Shown here: positions 8,288-17,509 of the stretch, one piece after another
Position numbering within the stretch: the stretch's first letter is position 1
Layout: every line of letters begins with the position of its first letter
NCBI RefSeq assembly: GCF_041008525.1
Contig: NZ_JBFLUG010000036.1
Span: 1 to 64,000 of the forward strand
Length of the DNA stretch: 64,000 nucleotides
From: Parafrankia sp041008525
GTDB taxonomy: Bacteria > Actinomycetota > Actinomycetes > Frankiales > Frankiaceae
Direction of reading: 5' to 3'
The notes under the pieces: model-generated
What the model was told of the DNA's origin: nothing
The model's database searches: none
The model's input: the letters and a program-made list of their open reading frames with translations, nothing else
Translations under genes and position numbers: made by a program

Positions 8288-9444
8288 GTCGAGTACGCCG
8301 AGTTCTCGTAGACGTAACCATCCGTGAGGTCGTTCGTCCGGACCGTCAGCTCGGCGTCACCCGCGTGCAGGTCCGCGACGATGCTGATCTCCCGGCCGGA
8401 GAGGTCGACCAGGTCCCGGGAGTCGCCCGGGGCGCCCGCCCGGCACACCTGGATGCCGTTCATGCTGACGTCCAGCTGGTCGGGTTCGAAGGCGGCGGCC
8501 GTGGTGCCGATCGCCGCGAGGACCCGGCCCCAGTTCGGGTCCTTGCCGTAGAGCGCGCACTTGAGCAGGTTGTTCCGCGCGATCGCACGCCCTACCTCGA
8601 GCGCATCCGGCTCGGAGGCCGCTCCGGTCACCGTGATCGAGATGGTCTTGGTGGAGCCCTCCGCGTCGCCGAGCATCTGGCCGGCCAGGTCGTCGCAGAC
8701 GGCGGTGACCAGCCCGGTCAGCTCGGCCTCCGGCAGGCTCTGCCCGGATGCGCCCGAGGCGAGCAGCAGCACCGTGTCGTTCGTCGACAGGCAGCCGTCG
8801 GAGTCGACGCGCTCGAACGTCGTCCGGCAGGCCTCGCGGAGGACCCGGTCGAGCGTCGCCGCGTCGGCGACGGCGTCGGTGGTGACGACCACGAGCATCG
8901 TCGCCAGGGACGGCGCCAGCATCGCCGCACCCTTGCCCATGCCGCCGACCGTGACGACCCCGCCCCCTGAGCTGGTCCGGACGGCCTGTTTGGACACGGT
9001 GTCCGTGGTGCGGATCGCCTCGGCTGCGAGGCCCCCACCCGTGGCGGACAGCTCGCCCGCAGCCCGGGTGACCCCGGGGAGCAGCTGGTCCATCGGCAGA
9101 CGGACGCCGATCAGACCGGTCGAACAGACCGCGACCTCACCCGCACCGACGCCCAGGGCCGCGGCGACATGCTCGGCGGTGGCGTGGGTGTCGGCGAAGC
9201 CGGCCGGACCGGTGCAGGCGTTCGCGCCGCCGGAGTTGAGCACGACCGCCCGCAGGCGCCCGTCGGTCAGCACCTGGCGGGTCCACAGCACGGGCGCCGC
9301 CTGGACCCGGTTACGGGTGAACACTCCCGCGGCGGCAGCATCGGGACCGTCGTTGACGACGAGCGCGACGTCCGGGCGCCCGGACGGCTTCAGCCCGGCT
9401 GCGACGCCGGCAGCCCGAAAGCCCTGGGCGGCGGTGACGCTCAT
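8284..9444 (-). CDS. argJ: Bifunctional glutamate N-acetyltransferase / amino-acid acetyltransferase
   Basis: Recycles the acetyl group from N-acetylornithine to glutamate and, in bifunctional forms, also starts the pathway from acetyl-CoA. VVLNSGGANACTG is typical, and KGAAMLAPSLATML surrounds the self-cleavage site, where the Thr of ATML becomes the N-terminal nucleophile of the beta chain. The ATG at 9444 (MSVTAAQGF) is preceded by GGAAGGAGACCAGGA; the frame continues upstream into argC but that part is not ArgJ-like. Length 386 residues. Confidence 0.97.
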   Translation of the reverse strand: MSVTAAQGFRAAGVAAGLKPSGRPDVALVVNDGPDAAAAGVFTRNRVQAAPVLWTRQVLTDGRLRAVVLNSGGANACTGPAGFADTHATAEHVAAALGVGAGEVAVCSTGLIGVRLPMDQLLPGVTRAAGELSATGGGLAAEAIRTTDTVSKQAVRTSSGGGVVTVGGMGKGAAMLAPSLATMLVVVTTDAVADAATLDRVLREACRTTFERVDSDGCLSTNDTVLLLASGASGQSLPEAELTGLVTAVCDDLAGQMLGDAEGSTKTISITVTGAASEPDALEVGRAIARNNLLKCALYGKDPNWGRVLAAIGTTAAAFEPDQLDVSMNGIQVCRAGAPGDSRDLVDLSGREISIVADLHAGDAELTVRTNDLTDGYVYENSAYST

Positions 9445-9526
9445 TCCTGGTCTCCTTCCCCGTGCGCCGCCGGCCCGGCGGCCCTGACGGGCGAGGGCAG
9501 TGAGGCGGTGCCCACGGCCACGGCTG

Positions 9527-10591
9527 TCACGGCGCCATGCCCTGGGCGCTGAGACCGGTGGTCTCCGGCTGGCCGAGCATGAGGTTGGCGCACTGGACCG
9601 CCTGGCCGGCGGCCCCCTTCGTGAGGTTGTCGATGGCGGCCACGACGACGACCCGGCCGGCCTCGGCGTCCACCGTCGCCTGCAGGTGCACACAGTTGCT
9701 GCCCAGGGTCGACGAGGTGCGCGGCCAGCGGCCGGCGGGCAGTACCCGCACGAACGGCTCGCCGTCGTAGAAGGCTCGCAGGATGCCGGTGATCGTCTCG
9801 GCGTCCGCACCGAGCCCGGTCCCCAGGTCGTCGCCGGACACGATCTCGGCGGACGGTCGGGCGGTGCAGGTGGCCAGGATGCCGCGTGGCATCGGCGCCA
9901 GCACCGGCGTGAAGGACATCGAGACCGGGGAGCCCGCGTACCGGTTGAGCGTCTGGACGATCTCGGGTCGGTGCTGGTGGCTACCGACCTTGTACGCGGT
10001 CAGGTCGCCCATGACCTCGCTGCCGAGGAGGTTGGTCTTCGCCGACCGGCCCGCTCCGGACGTTCCGCTCGCGGCGACGACCACGAGGTCGGACGGGTCG
10101 ACGGCACCGGCCGCGACGAGCGGCACAAGCGCGAGGCTGACCGCTGTCGGGTAGCAGCCGGGTGCGGCGACCCGGTTGCTGACCCGGATCTCCTCCCGAG
10201 CCCCGGGTAGCTCCGGCATCCCGTAGGTCCAGGTGCCGGCGTGCTCGCCGCCGTAGGCCCGCTGCCAGGCCCGCGGGTCGTGCAGGCGGTGATCAGCACC
10301 GAGGTCGACGACCCGAATCCCGGCCGGCAGCGTCGCCGCGACCGCGGCCGACTGCCCGTGCGGGAGTGCGAGGAACACGATGTCGGCGCTGGTCTGGGCC
10401 AGCGCCTCCGTATCGACGAAGACGCGCCCCTCAAGATCGGGAAGGTGGGGATGGACATCCGTCACCGCCACCCCGGCGGACGTGTTCGCCGCCAGATCAC
10501 CGATCTCGATACCGGGATGGCCGAGCAGCAGCCGGAGCAGCTCCCCGCCGCCGTACCCGCTAGCGCCCGCCACCGCCGCAGTCACACCCAT
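9527..10591 (-). CDS. argC: N-acetyl-gamma-glutamyl-phosphate reductase
   Basis: NADPH-dependent third step of arginine synthesis. The nucleotide-binding GASGYGGGELLRLL is at the N-terminus, and the catalytic cysteine lies in APGCYPTA. The ATG at 10591 (MGVTAAVAG) gives 354 residues. A GTG six codons upstream (10609) would lie inside the predicted promoter, so it is unlikely. With the predicted start point at about 10594-10595 the mRNA would be nearly leaderless. First gene of the argCJBDFR operon; an 82-bp gap separates it from argJ. Confidence 0.96.
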   Translation of the reverse strand: MGVTAAVAGASGYGGGELLRLLLGHPGIEIGDLAANTSAGVAVTDVHPHLPDLEGRVFVDTEALAQTSADIVFLALPHGQSAAVAATLPAGIRVVDLGADHRLHDPRAWQRAYGGEHAGTWTYGMPELPGAREEIRVSNRVAAPGCYPTAVSLALVPLVAAGAVDPSDLVVVAASGTSGAGRSAKTNLLGSEVMGDLTAYKVGSHQHRPEIVQTLNRYAGSPVSMSFTPVLAPMPRGILATCTARPSAEIVSGDDLGTGLGADAETITGILRAFYDGEPFVRVLPAGRWPRTSSTLGSNCVHLQATVDAEAGRVVVVAAIDNLTKGAAGQAVQCANLMLGQPETTGLSAQGMAP

Positions 10592-10594
10592 GAC

Positions 10595-10628
10595 TGAGAA
10601 TTTATACACAGACCCCTATGAAGATTCA
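10595..10628. promoter_or_regulatory. Tandem ARG-box-like operators at argC
   Basis: Box 1 (10595-10608, TGAGAATTTATACA on plus) matches 11 of 14 positions of the ARG box TGAATWWWWATTCA and covers the -10 element and start point. Box 2 (10615-10628) has a perfect ATTCA right half and a weak left half over the -35 element. The centres are 20 bp apart, the two-turn spacing seen for paired ARG boxes in enterobacteria. ArgR binding with arginine would block the promoter directly. Confidence 0.55.
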
Positions 10629-10629
10629 A
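10601..10629 (-). promoter_or_regulatory. argC operon promoter (TTGAAT-17-TATAAA)
   Basis: On the minus strand TTGAAT (10629-10624) and TATAAA (10606-10601) are spaced 17 bp apart, a near-consensus primary-sigma promoter. The predicted start point is 3-4 bases before the argC ATG. The promoter is an AT-rich island in otherwise GC-rich DNA and coincides with two ARG-box-like sequences. Confidence 0.7.
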
Positions 10630-10883
10630 GCCCCTGGTCGCGAACCCGGGAAACACCGAGAGCGGCCACGGGCGATCGCGCCACGACGATCGGAGGTCGG
10701 CCAGCCCGCGCCGGATGCCGGATGACCGACCGGCCGGATGCCGGCCAGCCGTCGTGCGCACGCCGGCGGAAGCGCCGACCGTTACCGACTTGTTACTCCA
10801 AAGTAAATGACAGGGCGGGACGCACCGGGCAGACTCAGATAAACACCACTCCAGGACAACGTCGTCCCGGAGCGGAAACGGGT
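10630..10883. other. argC-pheT intergenic region
   Basis: Apart from the argC promoter and ARG-box-like sites (10595-10629) and the hairpin at 10884-10917, I see no gene or further signal in the stretch between argC and pheT. Confidence 0.5.
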
Positions 10884-10917
10884 CGGGGTGGGCGCCTCTG
10901 CAGGCACCCACCCCGAT
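10884..10917 (-). terminator. Stem-loop terminator candidate after pheT
   Basis: A 14-bp stem with one mismatched pair (TCGGGGTGGGCGCC against GGCACCCACCCCGA) closes a 6-base loop 46 nt past the pheT stop. There is no U-run after it, as is common for actinobacterial terminators. It separates the pheST unit from the argC promoter. Confidence 0.6.
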
Positions 10918-10962
10918 CTCCTCCGCCCCGCGCCGCCGGCCGTGCCGGGCCGCGACTCACTC

Positions 10963-13533
10963 TCAGCCGCGCAGCACCGCTCCCGTGCGGCTGGCGGCCT
11001 CGGCCACCGCCGCGTCCCGGACCTCGTTGGCCTCCGCAGCCGTCAGCGTGCGGTCCGCGGCACGGAGGCGGAGCCCGAAGGCGAGCGAACGGCGTTCGGG
11101 CCCGACCTGGTCGCCCTCGTAGACGTCGAAGAGCGACAGCGACTCCAGCAGCTCCCCGGCACCGGCCCGCAGTGCCCCGGTCACCGCGGCGACGGGCACG
11201 TCGGTTCCGGTCACCAGGGCGACATCGCGATCAGCGGGCGGGAAGGTGGAGATCGCCGGAGCGGTCACCGCCGGCCGTTCCAGCGCGGCGGCGACAAGCG
11301 CGTCGAGGTCGAGTTCCATGGCGCACGACCGGGGTGGCAGCCCGGTGGCGCCGAGGACGCGCGGGTGCAGCTCCCCCGCGTGCCCGACGACCCGGCCGTC
11401 GATCGACAGCTCGGCGCAGCGGCCCGGATGCCAGGGCATCGCGCTCCCGGCCCCGACGGTGAGCTCCACGCCGAGCGCGGCCGCGACGCTGTGCGCGCCG
11501 GCCAGGGCGTCACTCCAGTCGGCCGCGCGGCCCGGCCCCCACCAGCCGGCTGGTTCACGCCGGCCGGTCAGGACCGTTGCGACCTGCCGCGGCTGGACGG
11601 GCAGCGCACCATCCAGCGCGTGGATCTCCGCCTCGCTGGGGCGGCGGTCGACCGGCGGGGTCACCGCCGCGGCCGGGACGGTCGCCAGTTCGCGGAAGAC
11701 CAGCCCGCATTCGAACAGGGCCAGATCCGCCTGGCCGCGCCCGAGGTTGCGACCGGCCGCCGCGATCAGCCCCGACAGCAGGGTGGTGCGCAGGTACGAG
11801 GCGTCCTGAGCGATCGGGTTGGCGACCTGGACGGCGGCCCGACGCTCGTCACCCGCGGGCAGGCTCAGCAGGTCGGCGGCATCCTCGGCGACGAACGGCA
11901 GCGTCAGCACCTCGACGTAGCCGTCGGCGGCGAGTGCCCGCCCGACCGCGCGCCGCATCCGCTGCGGCTCCGTCAGACCCCGCCCAGCCGGCAGCAGCGG
12001 CAGGGTCACCGGGATCGTGTCGTACCCCTCCAGCCGCACCACCTCCTCGACGAGATCCGCGGGACGCGCCAGGTCCGGCCGCCAGGACGGCACCGTGACC
12101 AGCACCGCCCCCGGCGCACCGGGATGCCTCGACGCGCCGGCGGGGCCGGACGGCTCCGGATCCGACGAGTCGGCGAGGCCGGGCGCGTCGACGACGGAGG
12201 CGCCCACGTCGGCGAGCCGACGCCGGATCACCTCCACCGGGTAGGGACGTCCCGCGAGCCGCTCGGGCTCGCCCAGCGGGAACAGGACCGTCACCGCCGG
12301 CGGCCGGTGATCGATGTCGGTGGCCCCGGGCTCGGCAGCGGCCCGCGCCAGTTCGACCAGCAGATCGACGGCCCGCTGGGCGGCGACCGGCGCGAGCGCC
12401 GGATCGACCCCCCGCTCGAAGCGCCGGGACGCCTCGGAGCTCAGCCGGTGCCGACGTGCGGTCCGGGCGACCGTGATCGGGTCGAAGTGGGCCGACTCCA
12501 GCACGATGTCGGTGGTCGCCGCGGAGATCTCCGTCGCGGCGCCGCCCATCACCCCGGCCAGCGCGACCGGGCCGGAGTCGTCGGCGATGACCAGGTCCTC
12601 GGGGTCGAGAACACGGTCCACCCCGTCGAGGGTGACCAGGCGCTCCCCCGCCCGGGCTCGCCGCACGACGATGGTGCCGGACAGCTTGGCGCGGTCGAAG
12701 GCGTGCAGCGGCTGGCCGAGGCCCACCATCACGATGTTGGTCACGTCGACCGGTACGGAGATCGGGCGCATCCCGGCCAGCGAGAGGCGGCGGCCCCAGC
12801 TCAGTGGCGTCCGGGCAGCCGGGTCGACGCCGCTGACGGTCCGCGCGACGTACCGGTCGCAGGCGGCGGTGTCCTCCACCCGTACCGGGTAGCCGGCGCC
12901 GGCCGGCGGGGTGTCCCCCCGGCCGGGGTCGTCGAAGGGCAGCCCGAAGGCGGTCGCCGCCTCGCGGGCGATGCCCCGCACGGACAGGCCGTAGCCGCGG
13001 TCCGGGGTGACGGCGATGTCGAGGACCTCGTCACCGACATCCAGCAGCTCGTTGACGTCCGCCCCGATCGGGGTGTCCGGCGGCAGCACGAGGATGCCGC
13101 CGTGGTCGTCGCCCAGCCCGAGCTCGCGCGCCGAGCAGATCATCCCCTCGCTGAGGTGACCGTACGTCCTGCGTGCAGTGATCTCGAACCCACCGGGCAG
13201 CACGGCGCCGGGCAGTGCCACCGGCACCCTGTCGCCGACCTCGAAGTTGAACGCGCCGCAGATGACTCCGCGGACCCCGGGCACCGCCGCCGCGCCGCCG
13301 GCCGCGGGGTCGTCGAGCTCGGCGACCCGGACCTGGCACCAGCGGACGTCCTTCTTCTTCGTCGTGACGATCTCGATGGCCACGACCTCACCGACCACCA
13401 CGCCCGCCAGATCGGAGCCGACGGTCTCCAGGCCCTCGACCTCGAAACCGGCCCGGATCAGCGCCTCGGCGACGGCCTTCGCCGGCGGCAGCGGCCCCAC
13501 GACCTCACGCAGCCATGACATCACGATGCGCAC
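10963..13533 (-). CDS. pheT: Phenylalanine-tRNA ligase beta subunit
   Basis: Beta subunit of the alpha2-beta2 PheRS that charges tRNA-Phe. In order it shows the N-terminal (M)RIVMSWLREVVG segment, an EMAP-type tRNA-binding OB fold (about residues 40-150, with GAFNFEVGDRVPVALPGAVL), the B3/B4 editing domain, the B5 and core regions, and a C-terminal FDX-ACB domain (STFPPADRDVALV to the end). GTG at 13533, 4 bp after the pheS stop, gives the family-like start and 856 residues; the later ATG (13521) is less likely. Confidence 0.97.
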   Translation of the reverse strand: MRIVMSWLREVVGPLPPAKAVAEALIRAGFEVEGLETVGSDLAGVVVGEVVAIEIVTTKKKDVRWCQVRVAELDDPAAGGAAAVPGVRGVICGAFNFEVGDRVPVALPGAVLPGGFEITARRTYGHLSEGMICSARELGLGDDHGGILVLPPDTPIGADVNELLDVGDEVLDIAVTPDRGYGLSVRGIAREAATAFGLPFDDPGRGDTPPAGAGYPVRVEDTAACDRYVARTVSGVDPAARTPLSWGRRLSLAGMRPISVPVDVTNIVMVGLGQPLHAFDRAKLSGTIVVRRARAGERLVTLDGVDRVLDPEDLVIADDSGPVALAGVMGGAATEISAATTDIVLESAHFDPITVARTARRHRLSSEASRRFERGVDPALAPVAAQRAVDLLVELARAAAEPGATDIDHRPPAVTVLFPLGEPERLAGRPYPVEVIRRRLADVGASVVDAPGLADSSDPEPSGPAGASRHPGAPGAVLVTVPSWRPDLARPADLVEEVVRLEGYDTIPVTLPLLPAGRGLTEPQRMRRAVGRALAADGYVEVLTLPFVAEDAADLLSLPAGDERRAAVQVANPIAQDASYLRTTLLSGLIAAAGRNLGRGQADLALFECGLVFRELATVPAAAVTPPVDRRPSEAEIHALDGALPVQPRQVATVLTGRREPAGWWGPGRAADWSDALAGAHSVAAALGVELTVGAGSAMPWHPGRCAELSIDGRVVGHAGELHPRVLGATGLPPRSCAMELDLDALVAAALERPAVTAPAISTFPPADRDVALVTGTDVPVAAVTGALRAGAGELLESLSLFDVYEGDQVGPERRSLAFGLRLRAADRTLTAAEANEVRDAAVAEAASRTGAVLRG

Positions 13534-13537
13534 CGGG

Positions 13538-14656
13538 TCAGCCCTCGCTTCCGAACGGCAGGCCGAACCGGACGTCGCCGTCGACGAAGTCCCGGATCTC
13601 CCGCACGTCATGCCTGGTCATCGCGGCACGTTCCAGGCCCATCCCGAAGGCGAAGCCGCTGTAGCGGTCGGGGTCGACCCCGCAGGCCCGCAGCACGTTC
13701 GGGTCGACCATGCCGCAGCCGCCGGCCTCGATCCAGCCCTCGTCGGAGCAGACCCGGCAGGGCTGGCGGCCGGCGTCGCCATGGCAGGCGAAGCACTGGA
13801 CGTCGAGCTCCGCGGACGGCTCGGTGAAGGGGAAGAACGACGGCCGCAGCCGGGTCGACAGGCCCGAGCCGAAGAGCGCCCGGGCGAACACCTCCAGGGT
13901 GCCGCGCAGGTCGGCCATGGTGATGCCCTCGTCGACGGCCAGGCACTCGAGCTGCCCGAACACCGGGGAGTGCGTCGCGTCGATCGTGTCGTTGCGGTAG
14001 GTACGCCCGGGGCAGACCACGTACACCGGCAGCGGACGTGCCAGCAACGAGCGGATCTGGACCGGCGAGGTGTGCGTGCGCAGCAGCCGACCCGACCCCT
14101 CCGGCGCGACGTACAGCGTGTCGTGCTCGCTGCGGGCGGGATGGTCCGGCGCCATGTTGAGCGCCTCGAAGTTGAACCAGTCGTGCTCGACCTCAGGGCC
14201 TTCGGCGACCTCGTAGCCCATGGCCACGAAGACGTCGGTGAGCCGGTCGGAGAGCAGCGTCAGCGGGTGTCGCGCGCCGCGGCGGCGCCGGTCCACGGGC
14301 AGGGTGACGTCCACCCGCTCGGCGATGAGGATCTCGGCGTCACGACGCTCGGTGAGCTCCGCGAGCCGGGCCTCGTAGGCGGCACGAACCGTGCCGGTCG
14401 CGGCGTTGTGCGCCCGACCGGCCTGCGCGCGGTGCTCGCGCGGGAGCGAGCCCAGCTCGCGGCGGGCAAGCGCCAGCGGCGCGGACTGGCCGTCCACGTT
14501 CGCGGTGCGCACCGCGGCCAGCGCGTCCAGGCTGTCCGCCGCGGCGATCGCGGCAAGCGCCGCGGCCACGTCACGATCCAGCCGGTCCGGTTCCAGGGCA
14601 CCGAGATCCACGGGATCAGCGGTCTCGTTGGGGGCGGGCACGATGATCATCCTCAT
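13538..14656 (-). CDS. pheS: Phenylalanine-tRNA ligase alpha subunit
   Basis: Catalytic subunit of PheRS. The N-terminal coiled-coil region is followed by the class II synthetase core, with motif 2 around CPGRTYRNDTIDATHSPVF and motif 3 GFAFGMGLERAAM. A Cys-rich insert (CFACHG, CRVC, GGCGMV) lies near residues 280-310; four cysteines plus His suggest a zinc site, a feature I recall from other actinobacterial PheS proteins. 372 residues, directly upstream of pheT. Confidence 0.97.
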   Translation of the reverse strand: MRMIIVPAPNETADPVDLGALEPDRLDRDVAAALAAIAAADSLDALAAVRTANVDGQSAPLALARRELGSLPREHRAQAGRAHNAATGTVRAAYEARLAELTERRDAEILIAERVDVTLPVDRRRRGARHPLTLLSDRLTDVFVAMGYEVAEGPEVEHDWFNFEALNMAPDHPARSEHDTLYVAPEGSGRLLRTHTSPVQIRSLLARPLPVYVVCPGRTYRNDTIDATHSPVFGQLECLAVDEGITMADLRGTLEVFARALFGSGLSTRLRPSFFPFTEPSAELDVQCFACHGDAGRQPCRVCSDEGWIEAGGCGMVDPNVLRACGVDPDRYSGFAFGMGLERAAMTRHDVREIRDFVDGDVRFGLPFGSEG

Positions 14657-14772
14657 CGGTGGGCGGGCGGGCCGGCATGGCCCGCCCGAACGGTTGGGTC
14701 GGTTCTCCCGGGGCGCCCGCCGGTGATGCGTCGCGTGGTCTCAGCCGCACGTGGCCGCAGCCAGACGTGGTC

Positions 14773-16110
14773 TCAGCCGAACACGGGCCCACCGGCGGGC
14801 AGGAAAAATCGGAACTCCGCGCCGCCGTGCGGTGCTCTTCCGACCGAAATCGTGCCGCCGTGCGACTCGATGAGCGCCTTGGCGATGTAGAGGCCGAGAC
14901 CCGTGCCGTTGCCGCGGCTCGCGCCGCGCCAGAACTTGGCGAACACCCGGATGGCGTTGGCCTCCGGAACTCCCTCGCCCTCGTCGGTGACCGTCACCTC
15001 GGCGCCTGTCGGCGTCCCGCTCAGCACGACGGTCACAGTACCCGCGCCGTGGCGCAGCGCGTTGTCGATGAGGTTGTGGAGGACCTGATCGATCTTGTCG
15101 GGATCGACCCACATCTCGGGCAGCTCGCCCTCCATGCGGACGTCGAACCGCTCCGCCGCGGCCGAGCCGGCTGCGATCTTTCCCTCGACGACACGCCGGA
15201 CGGCCGCCCGCATGTCGACGATCTGCTTGCGGATCTGCACCCGGCCGGCGTCGATGCGGGAGACGTCCAACAGTTCGGTGAGCAGCCGGGTGACCCGGTC
15301 CGCGTCGGTGTTGACGGTGTTGAGCATGAGCTTCTTCTGCTCGTCGGTGAACCGGTCCCACCGGGCGAGCAGCGTGGCGGTGAACCCCTTCACGCTGGTC
15401 AGCGGTGAGCGAAGCTCATGGGCGACCGTGGCGATGAGATCCGCCCGGTTGCGTTCGATCCGCTCCCTGCTCACCGTGTCCCGCAGGCAGACCGCGACCC
15501 GGACGAGAACGCCCTCGGCCCGGGTGAAACGGGCGGTGACGTTGAAGTCGTGATCGGCGACGGGACCGGCGTAGGTCAGCCGGCGCTCGGGCTGCCCGGT
15601 CACCCGCGGCAGCTCGCGACTCGGCCGTGAGCACTCCCACCAGTCGTTGCCCCGCTCGTCGAGCAGAGGCATGACCTCGGTGACGTGCCGCCCCACCGCC
15701 TGCCCGGCGGCCAGCCCCGTCACCTTCGACGCGGCGAGATTGAACATCTCCACGGTGCCGGTGGCGTCGGTGACGACGACCGGGTCGGGCAGCAGGTCGA
15801 GGGTGGCCGGAGAAAGCACGTCCACCGACTCCTCCGTGGTCTCGGACTCACCGGTTCCGGGTGCGCCGTGCGCCCCGGTCGCGCCGTCGTTCTCAGGTAT
15901 GCCGTCGTGGTCAGGTGTGCCGTGGTGGTCAGGTGTGCCGTGGTGCACGGTGACGCCGTCCTGCCCGGCAGGGCGCTCGCTCCCCGGGCCGCCGTGCCCC
16001 TGAGTCGCCTCGTGCTCCGGAGTCACCGAGTGGCCCGGGGCCGCCACGGGCTCCGGTACCGGATGCCCGGGGACAGCGTGCCCAGGTGTGGACGCGACGA
16101 TGCGCGTCAA
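14773..16110 (-). CDS. Soluble PAS-domain sensor histidine kinase (orphan)
   Basis: 445 residues without membrane segments. A repetitive N-terminus has five hexads of the HHGTPD type (about residues 56-86). A PAS domain follows (about 103-215), then HisKA with the phospho-acceptor His231 (TVAHELRSPLTSVKG), and a HATPase domain with the N box (DQVLHNLIDNALRHG, about 341-355) and G boxes DEGEGVPE and GNGTGLGLYIAK. The start is TTG at 16110, which overlaps the trmH stop as TTGA and has GGGGAGGTG about 9 bases upstream. No response regulator gene is nearby. The place between trmH and pheS is, from memory, shared with Streptomyces; ligand and partner are unknown. Confidence 0.93.
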   Translation of the reverse strand: MTRIVASTPGHAVPGHPVPEPVAAPGHSVTPEHEATQGHGGPGSERPAGQDGVTVHHGTPDHHGTPDHDGIPENDGATGAHGAPGTGESETTEESVDVLSPATLDLLPDPVVVTDATGTVEMFNLAASKVTGLAAGQAVGRHVTEVMPLLDERGNDWWECSRPSRELPRVTGQPERRLTYAGPVADHDFNVTARFTRAEGVLVRVAVCLRDTVSRERIERNRADLIATVAHELRSPLTSVKGFTATLLARWDRFTDEQKKLMLNTVNTDADRVTRLLTELLDVSRIDAGRVQIRKQIVDMRAAVRRVVEGKIAAGSAAAERFDVRMEGELPEMWVDPDKIDQVLHNLIDNALRHGAGTVTVVLSGTPTGAEVTVTDEGEGVPEANAIRVFAKFWRGASRGNGTGLGLYIAKALIESHGGTISVGRAPHGGAEFRFFLPAGGPVFG

Positions 16111-17036
16111 TGCGCCCCACCTCCCCTGACACCGGACGTCGCGGACCCCACAACCCGCTGCGCCCGCGCTGACGCATACAGGCACAGTGCCGACGCAACC
16201 GCAAGATTCAGTGACTCGGCCTGACCGTACACCGGCACCCGCACCGCCGTGTCCGCGGACGCCACCGTCCGCGCCGTGAGGCCCCGGGCCTCGTTACCGA
16301 AGATCCAGGCCGTCGGCACCGCGAGAATGCCCTCGGACGCCAGGTCGTCGAGATCGCGGGCCGCACGGCCGGACGTGGCGAGGACCCGGCACCCGGCCTC
16401 GCGCACCGCCGCCACGGCCGCGAGCGCGTCCTCGGCCACCACCACCGGCAGATGGAAGATGCTGCCGGCCGAGGCCCGGACGCACTTGCCGCCGAACGGG
16501 TCGACACTGTCTCCGACGAAGACCACGGCGTCGGCACCGGCCGCGTCCGCCGAGCGGATCACCGTGCCGGCGTTCCCCGGGTCGTTCGCACCCTCGCAGA
16601 TCGCGACCAGCCGGGGCCTGCCCAGATCGGCGAGCCGGTGCCCGGGAAGCTCGGCGACACCGACCAGCCCCTGCGGCGTCACCGTCTCCGACAACGCCGC
16701 CGCCGCCGCGTCCGTCACGAGACGGACCGGGACATCCGTCCCGGCGATCAGCTCCGCGTGCCGCACGGCCGCCGACTCACCGACGAACAGTTCCACCAGG
16801 GCGCCGGCGACCAGTGCCGCGGTGACCGCCTGGGCGCCCTCGACGAGGAACAGGCCCTCGTCGCGGCGTGCCGCCACGCGCCGTAGCCGGCGGGCGGCGG
16901 CGACCCGGGCGGAGCGGATGCCATCCGGCTGTCCGGGAGAGGCTGCCGCGGGCCGGACACCCGTGCCGCCGGGGCGCCGGCCGGCAGCGGATGCCGGCCG
17001 GCCCGCGGAGTGGCCCTGCGGACGGCGTGACGTCAC
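16107..17036 (-). CDS. TrmH/SpoU-family RNA 2'-O-methyltransferase
   Basis: SPOUT-class enzyme that methylates ribose 2'-OH in rRNA or tRNA with S-adenosylmethionine. The knot-fold motifs are visible: motif 1 EGANDPGNAGTVIRSADAAG, motif 2 WIFGNEARGL, and motif 3 VPVYGQAESLNLAVASALCLY. The N-terminal part (about residues 45-130) is a substrate-binding domain. Its place downstream of rplT suggests 23S rRNA as substrate, which is inference. 309 residues with a basic, low-complexity N-terminal 40. Confidence 0.95.
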   Translation of the reverse strand: MTSRRPQGHSAGRPASAAGRRPGGTGVRPAAASPGQPDGIRSARVAAARRLRRVAARRDEGLFLVEGAQAVTAALVAGALVELFVGESAAVRHAELIAGTDVPVRLVTDAAAAALSETVTPQGLVGVAELPGHRLADLGRPRLVAICEGANDPGNAGTVIRSADAAGADAVVFVGDSVDPFGGKCVRASAGSIFHLPVVVAEDALAAVAAVREAGCRVLATSGRAARDLDDLASEGILAVPTAWIFGNEARGLTARTVASADTAVRVPVYGQAESLNLAVASALCLYASARAQRVVGSATSGVRGGGAH

Positions 17037-17055
17037 CGGCCGGCGCCAGAGACTC

Positions 17056-17436
17056 TCAGGCCGCCGAGGTCTCGGCCGCCGCCGGCAGCGCGGCGCGCGC
17101 GACCTCGACGAGAGCCGCGAAGGCGGCCGCGTCGTTGACGGCGAGATCGGCGAGGATCTTGCGGTCGACCTCGACCCCGGCCAGGCGCAGGCCCTGGACG
17201 AACCGGTTGTAGGTCATGCCGTTCGCCCGGGCGGCGGCATTGATCCGAGTGATCCACAGCTGCCGGAAGTCGCCCTTGCGCGCGCGACGGTCCCGGTAGG
17301 AGTAGGTCATCGAATGGAGCATCTGCTCCTTGGCCTTGCGGTACAGCCGGGACCGCTGACCCCGGTAGCCGCTGGCGGCCTCGAGGACCTCGCGGCGCTT
17401 CTTCTGGGCGTTGACCGCCCGCTTCACGCGTGCCAT
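17056..17436 (-). CDS. rplT: 50S ribosomal protein L20
   Basis: 126-residue basic 23S rRNA-binding assembly protein. MARVKRAVNAQKKRREVLEAA and RDRRARKGDFRQLWITRINAA are the family hallmarks. It lies downstream of rpmI in the infC-rpmI-rplT order found in most bacteria, where L20 can act as translational autoregulator; no leader structure for that was identified here. Confidence 0.99.
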   Translation of the reverse strand: MARVKRAVNAQKKRREVLEAASGYRGQRSRLYRKAKEQMLHSMTYSYRDRRARKGDFRQLWITRINAAARANGMTYNRFVQGLRLAGVEVDRKILADLAVNDAAAFAALVEVARAALPAAAETSAA

Positions 17437-17509
17437 GAGGGCACCTGTCTCCTTCGTTCGTTAGCCTCCGGCCCGCGCACCGCCCAGGACGGCTGCCGGG
17501 CCGGAGCTG

